64,000 nucleotides of DNA from Batrachochytrium dendrobatidis JAM81 (lineage: Eukaryota; Chytridiomycota; Chytridiomycetes; Rhizophydiales): the NCBI RefSeq assembly GCF_000203795.2, contig NW_006281109.1, forward strand, positions 320,001 through 384,000. The letters run 5' to 3'. Under the pieces are notes generated by a model. That model saw nothing but the letters and a program-made list of their open reading frames with translations. It had not been told where the DNA came from and ran no database searches. Made by a program: the position numbers and the translations under genes. Positions 23,269 to 34,599 of this stretch are shown here, piece by piece. The stretch's first letter is position 1, and every line of letters starts with the position of its first letter.

Positions 23269-24238
23269 ATGGACGAGTAAGTCGATCTATTCATGCTCTA
23301 CTAGTAGCTCGGTAGTCTACAAAATACATTGTACAATAGGGTTCAAAGAACTGCTTTTCAATCCTTCTTTTGAATGCACCTCTTTATCGAGCATCACCCA
23401 AAATACTTACTAAAAGTAGTTCATGCACGATAAACTAAACGAGCCAATATCCAAGACATCCCAACTCTACATGAAAGACTAACTCTTTCTATCCATGTTT
23501 AAATTTCGATTCTAGTGCAGAAAAACATCAATGCAAAATAGTGATTGATGAGAAGCTCGTTCGAACAGGAGAAAAGGACAAGTAAATATCGTTTCATAGA
23601 CTGTATACTATTGATGGTCGAATCCATTCATATTACTCTTAGTGCGTACTGCATTTAAAATAGTGTCTAACCTCATACACTCTATCGTTCATATATCGGA
23701 CAATACTGCTTCAATATACTTTTTGGTATTGGATCATTAGACTTAAAGAGTATCTAAGACTACGGCTTGTAGAAAGTGGCTGGAGAGATAAATTGAAAGC
23801 ACATTGTAAAGGTTGGTTGATATAAACTATTTTTAGATCATAACGCTGATCTGGGTCTTGCTTAGATGGTTCAGATTTGACACATTAGCTACATGATTCC
23901 AATTCTGAATGATTGGATAAGCTTGTGCATTCTTTGTAAAATGATTTAATTAAATAATCCTGTAATTTACATGTTCGATATAAACTACTGTCTATTAGAA
24001 GTGGTAAAAGCAAAGGGAACAAGTAACGCATCTATAGATGAGCTCATCAAGGAGATCACACCGCAAGCACGAGGTAAGCCAACTCTTGTCAATTCTGTGC
24101 AATCCAACCTTGCAAAAAGTTTTATCAGCATTAGCTAATGAGTTTTATTTATCTTCCTTTTCAGCAATGGTACCAGAAAACATCAAAGCAGAGCTACATT
24201 CGCGTATTCGAAGATTCTTGAATGAAAGCGAGACGTGA
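23269..24238 (+). CDS. SUS1: Transcription/mRNA-export factor SUS1 (ENY2)
   Basis: A small helical protein shared by the SAGA deubiquitinase module and the TREX-2 export complex. Five short exons: 23269-23276 (8 nt), 23516-23581, 23741-23821, 23999-24073 and 24165-24238, giving about 100 residues. Recognisable blocks: [77 protein letters not shown]. These match ENY2 ([25 protein letters not shown]...) end to end. An 8-nt first coding exon and four introns in a 300-nt coding sequence explain why no single long ORF shows. SUS1 is intron-rich in other fungi too, where splicing affects its output. It is convergent with NDUFS6, with 27 bp between stop codons. Confidence 0.93.
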
Positions 24239-24265
24239 TACCATTAAATCCATTCTTGATGTGTT

Positions 24266-25385
24266 TTAGTGATGGTGTTTTTGTTGAAATCTAAGTCCAC
24301 AATATCCTGCAATATCCAGAAATTCAAATTGTACAGCATAAACCAAAATCATTAGCATTTAGAATCCGAGTTGGATTCGTAATGATCAAGATACTACGAA
24401 TTGCAGCTATATGCAGATTTACATACCGCATGCCATGGGTTGATCCTTGTCCTATTTTGAAATATCACAGTAAACCAATGGTGTCAGTTGAATAAATTGA
24501 ACAACACAACATGATCAAGCGATAAACTAGCACGGGGTTCATTCAAAATCAGTTCGATATGAATGGCTTACCAAGTTGATGAATACTTTGGGATGTCCAA
24601 GAGCACCACCACCTACAAAACCAATTTTTAGTCTTGACATAGCATGCCACCAATATACTTTTAATAAAAGCAGTCATCTTAACCTCCATCACAGGATGTA
24701 CGACGAGCTTCGACCCAGGTAATAGGAACTGCCTGAATGAACGCCTGAGCTGAGGGTGGATTCGGCTATATAAACCAGTCATTAACAGTAATTAGCATGA
24801 TTGAAATGGTTAAATAAAAAATGGATTGTTTTCATCATTCAATCAGCAGATGGACACATTCAAAGTTTGCTTGATACGCAATCGAAATAGGAATGTGGAG
24901 CAACTAAAAAGTAAAATACCTGCAAGTCCCAGTTGGTTTGTTCAAATCTATAAATCAGTCGATTACAATAAACAAATAGTCAGTACAGTGTTTTGAATGG
25001 CCCAACAGAAAGTATTAGTATCTGATAATATCTCGAGATACCAGTTGGCTTGGAATGAAATCCAACCAAAAATCACTAAAAATGCAATACAACTCCAACA
25101 ATGACTTCAGCTGTATAAACGATATGAATTAAAGTATCATCACTACAGTCTAGTATCTCACAGAGTGACCATTTCGAATTCTCAAATGTAGTGCAATAGA
25201 ACAACGAGCAATCAGCCAAAGCTTCACCTAGCAGCATTAATGGCATCCTGTTTAGCCTTTTGACTGCTACTCCAAGTAGTGTCCCGATTGGAAGACTGCG
25301 GAACCACTAATTTTGTGACGTTTGACATGGCTCTGCAAGCCATGCGCTGGGTTGTGAGTCTTGCAACAGCAGTTGTACGCAACAT
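24266..25385 (-). CDS. NDUFS6: Mitochondrial complex I subunit NDUFS6 (13 kDa, zinc-binding)
   Basis: An accessory subunit of the complex I peripheral arm that binds Zn and is inserted late in assembly. Exons from 25385 downward: a presequence-like start MLRTTAVARLTTQRMACRAM (Arg-rich, no acidic residues), a long first exon ending DAINAAR, a tiny exon FEQTNWDLQ (about 24920-24946), then FIQAVPITWVEARRTSCDG, GGGALGHPKVFINL, DKDQPMACG and YCGLRFQQKHHH, ending at 24266. The zinc ligands Cys (SCDGGGG), His (LGHPK) and the two Cys of CGYC are all kept. The longer in-frame start at 25448 is less likely because it would precede the targeting peptide. Budding yeast lost complex I, so this fungus keeps a full proton-pumping chain. 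Confidence 0.9.
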
Positions 25386-25688
25386 CTTATCTGTAGGATT
25401 GCGTAATGTGGTCAAGTGCCAACACTCGAGAAATTTGGCCAAAACCAAAATTTGGATATGAAATCCAATACCTTTTTATTTGAACTCGAGCAACTGTAGA
25501 AATAATAGCAAAACAGTAATCGTCCAATTGGAATAGTAATGCTTGAAATATTCATGATTGTATAACAGCATTCAAGCAAGTTTGGTCTCGTATTTTAGTT
25601 TAAATGGAAAAAATCATGAATAGATTGTGCTGTTGATTTATCAAGTGAGCAGTTTTGTAACTGTTGCCTACTAGAAGTAATCACAGAC

Positions 25689-26653
25689 TTAAATGACCCT
25701 AATCCATCTTGAAGCACGTACATTTCTAAAGTTCAGACATTGACAATTATGCGTATCAATCAGTATCTTAAGTTTATCCAACACATGATGGGAAATATGC
25801 AGTTTACCATGCATAGTCAAGCCACCATGATTTTTGGTACAAAGAGAAAGTATTTGAGCCCATCGATCATTTCTGGAACATCCTCCCAATTCTGGATGAG
25901 TAGAGATGGCTAGATCTACATAAGCACGCGACTGATACAACTGCTCAGAGTCGAGTCCAGTTACAAACGTGCAAAGTGCTTCAGAGATATGGTGGGGTTC
26001 ATAAACTGGTTGGAATACTAATGGTAAATGCAAGTTTAAACTGTTTTTCAAAACACACTTTGTAACGTAATCCTGCAGTCGAATCATACGCTCCGAATGA
26101 ATCATTGTTGGTTCAATACATCTTACAAGAATTATAACATGATTGAATCGACGAAAACAATCCATCAGCCTGACAGTAATAAATCAAATATAATTGACAA
26201 TTTTAATGTTTATATCAAAACAATGGCCAGTATGTGGTCGTGGGAGACAGTCTAACCTGGTAGACAACTTATCGAGATGGGTTGAGTTCAAATCATCATC
26301 CGAGGTCTCACAGCATAATAGAGTTAGAGAATACCTCGAAATAGTCATATCCTAAACCAATCCAATTAGAAACCAATGAAATGAATGTCATGGATCAATA
26401 CTGTACAATACCAAGTGATTGGTGCATATTTAAACAAACCACAGTCCAGTATTACATATCGTGATGATTACTTACTCCAGGAAGAGTTGGTGTAGGCTCA
26501 ATAGCTACCCGATCATTAGTATTACATGAATTATTTAATAGATAAATGGTAAACCAATACAATACTTCGAAAGACAAGGTTGGAATCTAACTGGACACGA
26601 ATATCCCAGAATGTGTGCATTAAAGACTTGTTGAACAGGATAGGCACCACCAT
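25689..26653 (-). CDS. Uncharacterised protein, possibly SPO16-like meiotic factor
   Basis: The last exon (25689-26169) is clear and joins in phase to an exon at 26257-26351 (DMTISRYSLTLLCCETSDDD...LSTR). Further upstream, VAIEPTPTLPG (about 26490) and a possible N-terminus MVVPILFNKSLMHTFWD (from 26653) complete about 260 residues, though these two junctions are uncertain. The layout resembles SPO16/C1orf146, the XPF-nuclease-like partner of ZIP2/SHOC1 in meiotic crossover formation: a hydrophobic beta strand FNHVIILVR, then LQDYVTKCVLKNSLNLHLPLVFQPVYEPHHISEALCTFV (compare ...LRILPVHNTVNAVNLMCTI), then a Trp-containing helical region. No catalytic motif is visible. This is a weak fold-level impression; it may be a different or orphan protein. 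The divergent neighbour is twin-CX9C copy B. Confidence 0.4.
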
Positions 26654-26938
26654 TGTAATGAATGAAATAGTTCAAAAGTCTAAACTGATAGTTTGTCAAT
26701 ATATCGAATGAATAGCCAAATCAAACAATCAGCAATTCAACCCAGAATAACACTATCAAGTTACATTGTTGAATTTATAATTTATTATAATTTATATTAG
26801 GACATGAATGCATGCACAAGCATGAATTATAATATTCTTCAGATATTAAATCGTAAAAATTCAATACATCAACTTTCCACTCTAGTTTCATCATTCAGAT
26901 CCAGTTTTCAATACAACTGCAGTATATTGCTAGCCATT

Positions 26939-27289
26939 ATGCAATCGACTCTTTCACAACAACTACCGCAATACTTTCCACTCAAACTGAAAAAGTGTGC
27001 TGCTCCAGCTGAAGCCTTTTTTGCTTGTTTTGAAACCGAGGCTGCTCCAAATGGTGTAAGTTGCTATCCATATTGTTCATATCCATATTGCATCTGCTTA
27101 TGTTTTATTGATTATAACTGGCAGGATCGAGATGTAGCACGAAAAGCCATTGCAAAGTGTGGTGAACAACTCAATGCATACAAGGCTTGCATGGACAACT
27201 TTGTCGGACCCAAAGCCGCCAGTCGATCTGTTCCAGTGACTGGATGGAGCAGATGGGTTTCATGGTCTGCATGGACTGGTCAGGCTTAA
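26939..27289 (+). CDS. Twin CX9C protein, copy B
   Basis: Exons 26939-27055 and 27125-27289. The protein is identical to copy A (93 residues, two CX9C motifs, Trp-rich C-terminus), and the intron is unchanged as well. Unlike copy A, this gene has about 285 bp of non-repetitive upstream DNA shared with the divergent SPO16-like gene, so its promoter differs from the MITE-derived one of copy A. An in-frame upstream ATG at 26804 would add 45 residues lacking in copy A, and is therefore unlikely to be used. Confidence 0.85.
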   Translation: MQSTLSQQLPQYFPLKLKKCAAPAEAFFACFETEAAPNGVSCYPYCSYPYCICLCFIDYNWQDRDVARKAIAKCGEQLNAYKACMDNFVGPKAASRSVPVTGWSRWVSWSAWTGQA

Positions 27290-27650
27290 GTATAGATATC
27301 AAACAAATCCATAAGATCTAGTCCTGCTCGACTCATTAAACATGCATTTATTCAATCGGAGTTGATGATCTTTTAGTGTGCATTGGTATACTTTTATTTT
27401 GGTAGTACGTTGTCATTGGACTCTACAGTAGGATATACTTTCTGTAAGATGGTCAGTACAGTGTCCAATGAACACGACAATAATGTGCGATTGTAGACTA
27501 TACCCATGAAAAGTTTGTTTTTGACTGACAACATAAACCATTGGTTTGACTATTCTTTGACGTTGAGCTACGGGCAGACTGCACAGCGGTTTTTTGGCCA
27601 TGCGAGTATTCGAGAGTCGTCAATCCATGAATGTCTGATTGAAAAATCAA

Positions 27651-28808
27651 TTACACGAATGATCCAATCTGCAATGTTTAGACTCGATATCAAATGCAGT
27701 CATTATTGTCGTATAATGCATACCAACTCACATAGATACATATGTAGACTGATCAAGTATGCCAAATACACGGTGACTATCAATGAGAATACTGCATCAA
27801 CACCAGTAATCCACTGTATGGTACCAAAAGCCAATCCAAACCCTAAATACAATCGACTGTCAATTCAAATCTGATATGCAACAACTCGATAATCATATTT
27901 ACACCTTACCACTGTTGTTGGTATTTGAACCATTGATACTGCATACGATCAGTACATATACAGCAACAATTGTCATGGTCAGTGAATGTGTGAATGCAGC
28001 AAGCATAGTTTGTATATACAATCTAGAATCGAATAGTTTTTGGCGACGAGTTGGCCATTGCAGTATTAAAATCACAATATCAGTATCAATACCAACACCA
28101 ACACCAATACACATCACATACCGATAATTATAGTATCCGATGCAATTATTGACATAGAAACAATGGTGATCGATTCGACGGACACATTTGTTGCAGTATC
28201 TGCAATGGAGCGAGTCTAATCTCCTATACTTACAGTGTTTAGATTGCAGTTGTGCGTTCAGTTTGATGTAGTCAATATATACAATCGACTCACACATTAC
28301 ATGCACATACTGTGCAAAACTGCAATGATGGATCGTGTGTTGGCATGTCATTTGTAGGTTTAGCAGATTGAAATGGATCCGGTTTATAGTCTAGTCCGAG
28401 CCTGTAGTATTGTTGCACTCTGTTGCCATGCTGTGGAACTGCAGGTGTTTGAATTTTGGACTCGGATGATGGTGTTTCGGTCAAGACCACGTTGTGATGA
28501 TACGATTCAGTATATAATGACCGGTCGACTGGATCTGACCACATGAGTGCCATGGACAAAACAGATAGTAATACTGCACATGATACTGACCATACATACA
28601 GTGTAGTTCGTATAGTCATTGAAGCAATCACGGACATATGAAGAGTTAAGAATACACTTAAACTGACCAAGACATATAGAATAGCCAGTAGTTGACGCGG
28701 ATGTAATGGCAGTTGAAGTCCGTTTAGTCGAACAGGTAAAGTCATCATGTTGTTGATATCGCTATTATGTATACGAATAGCAGTGTGGTGTTGAACCAGT
28801 GAAGTCAT
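27651..28808 (-). CDS. DHHC-type palmitoyltransferase, copy B
   Basis: Same exon plan as copy A, shifted by 23,242-23,248 bp: first exon about 28294-28808, DHHC exon about 28122-28223, third exon about 27899-28022, then the helix-4 exon. Within the exons I trust, two amino-acid differences separate the copies: Gly (A) to Asp (B) in PTN[G/D]MPTH, and Phe (A) to Leu (B) in QTM[F/L]AAF. The zinc Cys/His ligands and the DHHC catalytic motif are intact, so both copies look functional. The intron after NYR contains the ATATCA-type repeat that differs in length. The C-terminal end is as tentative as in copy A. Confidence 0.75.
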
Positions 28809-29226
28809 TGAATCTACAGAATAATGTAATTTAGACTTTCTAGTCAAAGTTGGTTTCAATATCAACGCGAGTCATTCGAGTGTTTTTAATGACAGTAAAG
28901 TATTGTATAAGATTATTGGTCAGTTTCAATATCAATAAAGAATATTTCTAATATAAAATATTAATCCAAATTCAACCATTTTTAATATAAAAATCACAAT
29001 GAATTTTATGAAATAGAAAATCAAGCCATTGCTTGCATAACATGCTGTTATGTGAATTATATCCAATATTGTGTCAGCCATTTGAATCCAAAACTCGACA
29101 TGAATTGCCAAAGCTTGAAATCTCGATTTTGTATTGGCTAATCTTTACATTTGAATTCAGATATCGATATTGGGGCAGTTGCTTGCCTGCTAAATACTAT
29201 TACAACTGCTGTTTTTTACTCCGAGT

Positions 29227-32119
29227 ATGGATACTTCAGACTTTTTTGAAGATGACTTGGTCCAGATGCCAGATACATCGATAAGCATTGTGGCCCACCA
29301 GGCCAGTCCGCGACTCGAATTGAATCCAAAGAAACCCTTGCAACTACCCAAAACAATTCAAGACCAGCTGGCAGAAGACTGTATTGACTGGGGAAGCGAT
29401 GACGAGGAATACAATGACACAATTGAGGCTCATAGCCTAGAAACTCCTGTGCCTCGTACAATACTTTCAACTCGGCATGATCTGGATGATGGGGAAGCAT
29501 TTTGGGACGAACCAGACAAGCCTTTGGCTACCATCCAGCTTACTAATAGTATGGACACCCACAGTGGAGAACGTGTTGGTTCAAATGTAGAAGAAAAGGT
29601 ATTTGACCTGCAGGATTCCAACTGCAATTGGGACGAGCTTGAGCTGGATTTGATGGAGTTTAGTTTGGGTGACCAGCAAGACTCGGACTGGAAGGACGCG
29701 ATGGCCATCCCTCACAGGTCCATAACAGCCTCGTCTTCCAGCGTGTCATTGGATGTCTTGATCAAGGAAGGCACAGGTCATAACCAGTTGGATTCTCCTA
29801 ATGTATTGTCGATAGACACTTCTATCAATGTTTTGTCAAAACAGCCTCGTTCTTCAACTCCCTCTGGAATGCATTCACCTGCCCTCTCGGCAGTTTCTTC
29901 CAGACGATATATGCACAGTCCAGCTCCAAGTTCAAATGCATCTGTTGTAGCTTCAGAGAGTGATGATGAAGGTTTTGATGATATTGATTTTACATCTCAA
30001 ACTCAGAATCTAGTGCTGCGAAACTTATCCTCCAACGATACAACTGATAGTATCGACCTTTCTTGTAATGATTGTCATAGTTTTCCAAAGAACCGGACTG
30101 AGCGTTTGAGTGCACCGTTGGATCGCTTGAAAAAATATGCAGAGAATAATCTTGGAATTAGCTTTTCAGATGATCCTTTATGCCAAGATAATGACTTGGA
30201 TCTTGATTTTCCAAATACTACAAACGACGAGTCACTTGCTGATCGACTCAAGTCGCGACTTGATTCAAAATTTACAACCCATAGCAATGTAAGCACCAAT
30301 GCCAAGAGTACTTTGCATCATGACAGCGTGACTCCCAAAACACCGTCAAAAAAGCCAGTATCCCAGCATTCAAAATCAAAGCCGCATCAGCAGTCTGGTG
30401 ATCGAACTCCTCATCAGACAGTTCCAATCTCGCCTCTTTCAATGGCATCGGTGGATACATCTTATTCCCAATTTGGAAGTATTACTAGGATTCAAAACTA
30501 TTCGCATCAGATTAAATCACAGGGAAGATCAGTGTCGACTTCAACTCCAACTCGTACTACTTCCACTGCGAGTGTGTCTCGACTACAAACAGCTTCGTCG
30601 CTTGCAATAAGACGAACGCCTGCAGTTGTGCAATCTCATCCTATATCCAAACCTACACCAAAAGCGTCTTTGAATACAGCATCCTCAGTAGCAAAAACTG
30701 CGATAACACCCAAGTCTTCTGCGACCAAGTCGACACGTCTACCTTGCAGTCGGCTTGCAACTACAACGCAACAAAATGTTGGCAAACCACCTGTTAGTTC
30801 ATTTGGAGCTGCAAGCACTTCAAATCTTTTACGAAAACCACGTACAAAGGGTCATGAAGGAAATGGAACCGAATTGGATCATATCGAAGATTTACCGGTT
30901 GAATCTACTCCACGTATGTCAATATCAACATCTATCAGTTCTATAGCAACTATGACTACTGAAACCAGTAGACTTCGAAAATCTAATGCATCTTCAAATA
31001 GCAGTAATGCTATACGACCTGCATGGTCTAATTCAAATGTAAATTTAAGCCATCATCAATCTACTATGCACAACCAAACAGCATACAAATTTTCACAACG
31101 GCCACCGACAGCTCGTATTGCGTTTGGTCGAACCATGGGGTCGTGTGGTGAGTTTGATATGCGGCTAAGATGAATTGAATCTAGCAGAATTGTTGTTGTA
31201 ACACTAACTTGATTATAAATGCGTATTCAAGATGAACGAGACATGTCTCGTAGCTCAAGTGGAATGCTTGGAATGGGTGGTGTGCCAAATTATCGAGCTA
31301 CTGCAAAGCAAGCGACAAAGCCACCATCAAAGAAAAAGGAAATCAAGAAACCAACATTAATAAGAAATATGGGCGTGGCAGACACCGTTAAAGGCAAGTA
31401 TACACATTACCATTTCATATATGCGTGTATTGATTTTAGGCTGTAATAGTTTATTCAATTTTGCTATAATTATTCTAGTTGGTGATATGGTCTATAATCC
31501 AATACTTCAAGTTTGGGAAGGAAACGAAGCTATGCTATCTGATTTTGAAAAGGCAGTTGTAACACCACATCGACCTGCTTTGATTCAGAATATTGCTGCC
31601 TCGAATTTGAAAGCTGAATCGATTGGTGGAATGGTATTTGATCCAGACAAGATGTGCTGGATTGGAAACGAAGAGGAAGCAGATGTATTTGCAGAAATTG
31701 AAATGGATATTCCAGATTGTTCCGATTCAGGTAAGTTTGATTTTTCTGTTGGATTGATGGAATAGTACAATACATGGTCATGCTATAGTCTTTGAGTATC
31801 AAGACTGTCATATGGAGGCTAACAGTTGTATATTGCTTAAATTTAAATATAGTTTGCACCAAGTCTACAGCCTTTTCTTTATCCAAGGCAACTAGTGAGG
31901 GACTATATATATCCGAAGCATTTCATAAACTTTTCATGGGAGTCTGGTATCCACGCGTTGTACAAGATCGACGATTAGTTATGCGTGATATGTCTAAAGC
32001 GCATCTATATGAAATTCGAACTGTAAGTAACATGATAAACATTATTTAGCATCACGACTTGATTTTAAAACAGTTCAACTCAATCTTTTTGATTACAATA
32101 GATTCTTGAGCACCAATAA
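29227..32119 (+). CDS. BFA1: BFA1/BYR4-like subunit of the mitotic-exit (SIN/MEN) GAP
   Basis: With CDC16/BUB2 this protein forms the GAP that restrains the Spg1/Tem1 GTPase at spindle pole bodies until chromosomes segregate. Exons: 29227-31147, 31232-31393, 31479-31730, 31853-32022 and 32102-32119, about 840 residues. The N-terminus has short acidic/aromatic blocks typical of the family (CIDWGSDDEEYNDTIE, FWDEPD, NWDELELDLMEF, DFFEDD). The middle is long, Ser/Thr-rich and probably phosphoregulated. The C-terminus holds the conserved KKPTLIRNMG, VGDMVYNPILQVWEGNEAML, GGMVFDPDKMCWIGNEEEADVF, then ISEAFHKLFMGVWYPRVVQDRRLVMRDMSKAHLYEIRTILEHQ. Intron 31394-31478 uses a GC donor (G|GCAAGT), the only reading that keeps TVK-VGDM in frame. 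Confidence 0.85.
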
Positions 32120-32351
32120 TAGGGTGCTAATTCACGTTGTTTTTTCTGATAATAAATTGCTTCTTTATTTGCATAGTGATTGTTGGGCTGAAGGTTTGGT
32201 GATAATTGGACATTAGAATGTTGCCCATTAGCTTGGTCTCAAATGTGTAGCACTTTTAAGAAATATCGTGTAGCATTGATATAGGCTTCATTCTGAATTA
32301 AACTAGTTATGGTTACACCAATAAATCAAACAAAAAACTACTTCAAGAGAA

Positions 32352-33491
32352 TTACAACACCATTTCCTCTTCCTCTTCCTCCTCTTGATCCCAGTGTTTT
32401 GGAGCTTTCATGGCAAAATCAGACTTGATCCATGCAACTCCAGTATTGTCGTCAACGGCAGATTTCTTGCCATTAGGCTTACTAGCATTTGTTGCACTAC
32501 GAGTGTTTTCCTCTTTTAGCGTTTTGATAAATGTTTGCTTGGACAAAACAGGTGCTATTATTGTATTACATGCAGGTTAAATATACATCTCAATCTTGCA
32601 CTGATATAAATCAATGGTTACCTTCTGCGCTGTGTTTTTGAACTCCGTCTTCTTCAAGCTCTTCAGTACTTCGTTGAACAGCTCTAATTGCATTAAATAG
32701 CTGCACGACTAACCCATCAAATCAATAAGATCAGTCATCTACAGTATCTTAATAAAACGATCATAGTCCAGACATACCACCACGAGTTGCAAGCTTTCTA
32801 AGTCGTTTTTCATAATCTATGCCAGTATGATCGGGAATAACTCGATTCTTTTCATTGTATGCTTTCCGTTCAGCAGAGAGTACCTTTCTTGCTTTTGCAT
32901 CCAGCTTTTCTTCATCAATATCCGTTTCAATCTTTCTTTTCTTTGATAGAATGGGTCTCTAGTTGTGGAGAATACAAACGTTAAGCCCAATGAAGTAAAT
33001 GAAAAATGGATATACTTGCCAACTTACTAATTCTGTGCCTGATGATGCATCATTTGACTTGACTGGTGTATCTGATGTCAAAAGCTTAGAAATGGTTGAT
33101 GCCAGTTTGGAAGATCCTTTCAATGAAGCTGGCAGATATTTATCGGCAGATGCGCTGTCTTCAGCTGAGATTCCAAAAAACAATTTGGTTTGGCAGTAAA
33201 AGGTTAGAATGAGCCATACAACTGTAAACCTGTTTCTAACCTATAAAACCACATACCTTTACAAGATGAAGCATCGTCCTTATTGTCCTCACTTTTTTCA
33301 TTCATATCATCAGAAAGACAAACATCATCGAGCGTGTCCATGATATCCTCATCATCGAAAGCAGATTGTTCTTTGTCTTCATCAGAGGATGAATGGTATG
33401 CTTCAATTGCCTTGCGGGCTGCTTTGTGAGCAGCCTTTGTGGGCTTTGCTTTTCGCTTAGTGCCTTGTTTCCTTGATTGCATTGGAGCCAT
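32352..33491 (-). CDS. RRP15: Ribosome biogenesis protein RRP15
   Basis: A nucleolar factor for 27S pre-rRNA processing in the 60S pathway. About five exons from MAPMQSRKQGTKRKAKPTKAAHK (33491), with a basic N-terminus followed by an acidic Ser-rich stretch (SSSDEDKEQSAFDDEDIMD). The next exon gives SKLASTISKLLTS, the conserved segment before the core. The core, RPILSKKRKIETDIDEEKLDAKARKVLSAERKAYNEKNRVIPDHTGIDYEKRLRKLATRGVVQLFNAIRAVQ, is the RRP15 domain. The last exon adds APVLSKQTFIKTLKEE... and an acidic end (EEEEEEEMVL). Convergent with BFA1: 232 bp between stop codons. Confidence 0.9.
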
Positions 33492-33766
33492 TTATAACGA
33501 AACGATAGTATAAGAATGGAACAGTGACTTTCCAGACAGGTTTCAAGAATTTAAAAAAAGTTTTTCGAGTTTTCCACTTTTTTAATATTTCAAAAAACGT
33601 ATTTCCAATTGTTAGGGTTGCATTTCTACAAGACTGACATAATATAAAATACAATGAATTTATGACTCTATTCGTCCTACTCCAAACATCAGAAACTCAT
33701 CAAATATTTAAAAATCAGGTTTTAATTATCCTAAACGATCAGCCATCAAATCAGCCTCCATAAGTT

Positions 33767-34565
33767 CTATCTGCTTTCTACGATAATCACGAACAGTCGA
33801 GGATCGTCCCCTTCGACTCCAAATGCCTGATAAATAGTATACACGTCTTTAGTCAATTGCTATACACTCGTGTTTGATTCACAATCAACTTACCATGGTT
33901 GGCATTTTGGCATCAACAATATAGTGGTTATCACAGTGAGGACAGTATTCATCTTGGTCGTCAAATTCACTACGTTGCAAGATTGGATTCCAATCCAAAT
34001 GCATCCGTATCATGCACATATTTTATCAAAGTTAAACTACTGTCCAACATATCCGGACACATCTACAAGTCATACATACGCTAGATCCTTTCGAAACGTT
34101 TTTTTACACTTTTTACAGGCAAATACCATTTCAACAATTTTCCTATTCAAAATGGATACCATTGTATATTAGTCCATTAGCCATTGCTATAAGGAGACCA
34201 GCACTTGTTTTTAAAGTAGAAAGTAAAGATGGAGGTGCAGATTGAATGCGCTTTACCTTAATTTATGGTCGGAGCTTTCTTCATGACATTCAGGGCAATC
34301 AAACCATTTTTTACAACATGGTGCTCGAATTGAAACCTAGTAGATGAACAGTCCATCCATATATGTTAATTCAACTCCTTGTTATTAAGAATGCATAGCA
34401 ATGAGCTTGAGCATCGGTTGGGTTGGATTTACAATAAACTGTAGTCGGACTGTCAAGTTTTTTTATTCTTGTCCGACTTGGATAACAAATTGAACCATAG
34501 AACGTCACATCCGGTAGTAGAAACAGTTTTATACCTGAGCATTAAGAATATGTTTGCCTGGAATC
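33767..34565 (-). CDS. Small CHY-type zinc-finger protein
   Basis: Five tiny exons make about 100 residues that no single ORF shows. In order: CKHILNAQ (about 34540-34563), VSIRAPCCKKWFDCPECHEESSDHKLR (about 34257-34336), KIVEMVFACKKCKKTFRKDLA (about 34080-34155), EFDDQDEYCPHCDNHYIVDAKMPTM (about 33895-33970) and AFGVEGDDPRLFVIIVESR, stop at 33767. All junctions are GT-AG and in phase. The cysteine/histidine pattern (CKH, CCxxxxxCxxCH, H, CxxC, CxxCxxH) is that of CHY zinc fingers, as in the single-domain protein HOT13, which helps keep the mitochondrial import relay metal-free, though this shorter family looks separate. The first exon with the start ATG is not resolved; it must lie upstream of 34565. 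Confidence 0.7.
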
Positions 34566-34599
34566 GTTCAGAATCACATACATCAACCATTGAACATGA

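Larger units (their letters stand above)
26910..29014. repeat. Segmental duplication, copy B (direct repeat of 3662-5758)
   Basis: Second copy of the 2.1 kb segment, same orientation and gene order. The left edge is AATACAACTGCAGTATATTG, shared with copy A, but in B it is preceded by ordinary unique sequence (CATTCAGATCCAGTTTTC) and not by a MITE end. The right edge is at TTTTATGAAAT (29014), after which the BFA1 upstream region begins. B contains 14-16 nt near 28992 (ATAAAAATCACAAT) that are absent from A, and lacks about six bases of the ATATCA-type repeat. Confidence 0.97.

Noticed and set aside
3662..29014. The duplicated segment as an assembly artefact or allelic copy
   Set aside because: The copies have different unique flanks and about 20 distinguishing differences, which argues for true paralogous loci, although read coverage would be the final test.
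33870..34172. Plus-strand 100-codon ORF between RRP15 and the PUF gene
   Set aside because: It is antisense to the well-supported CHY zinc-finger exons.
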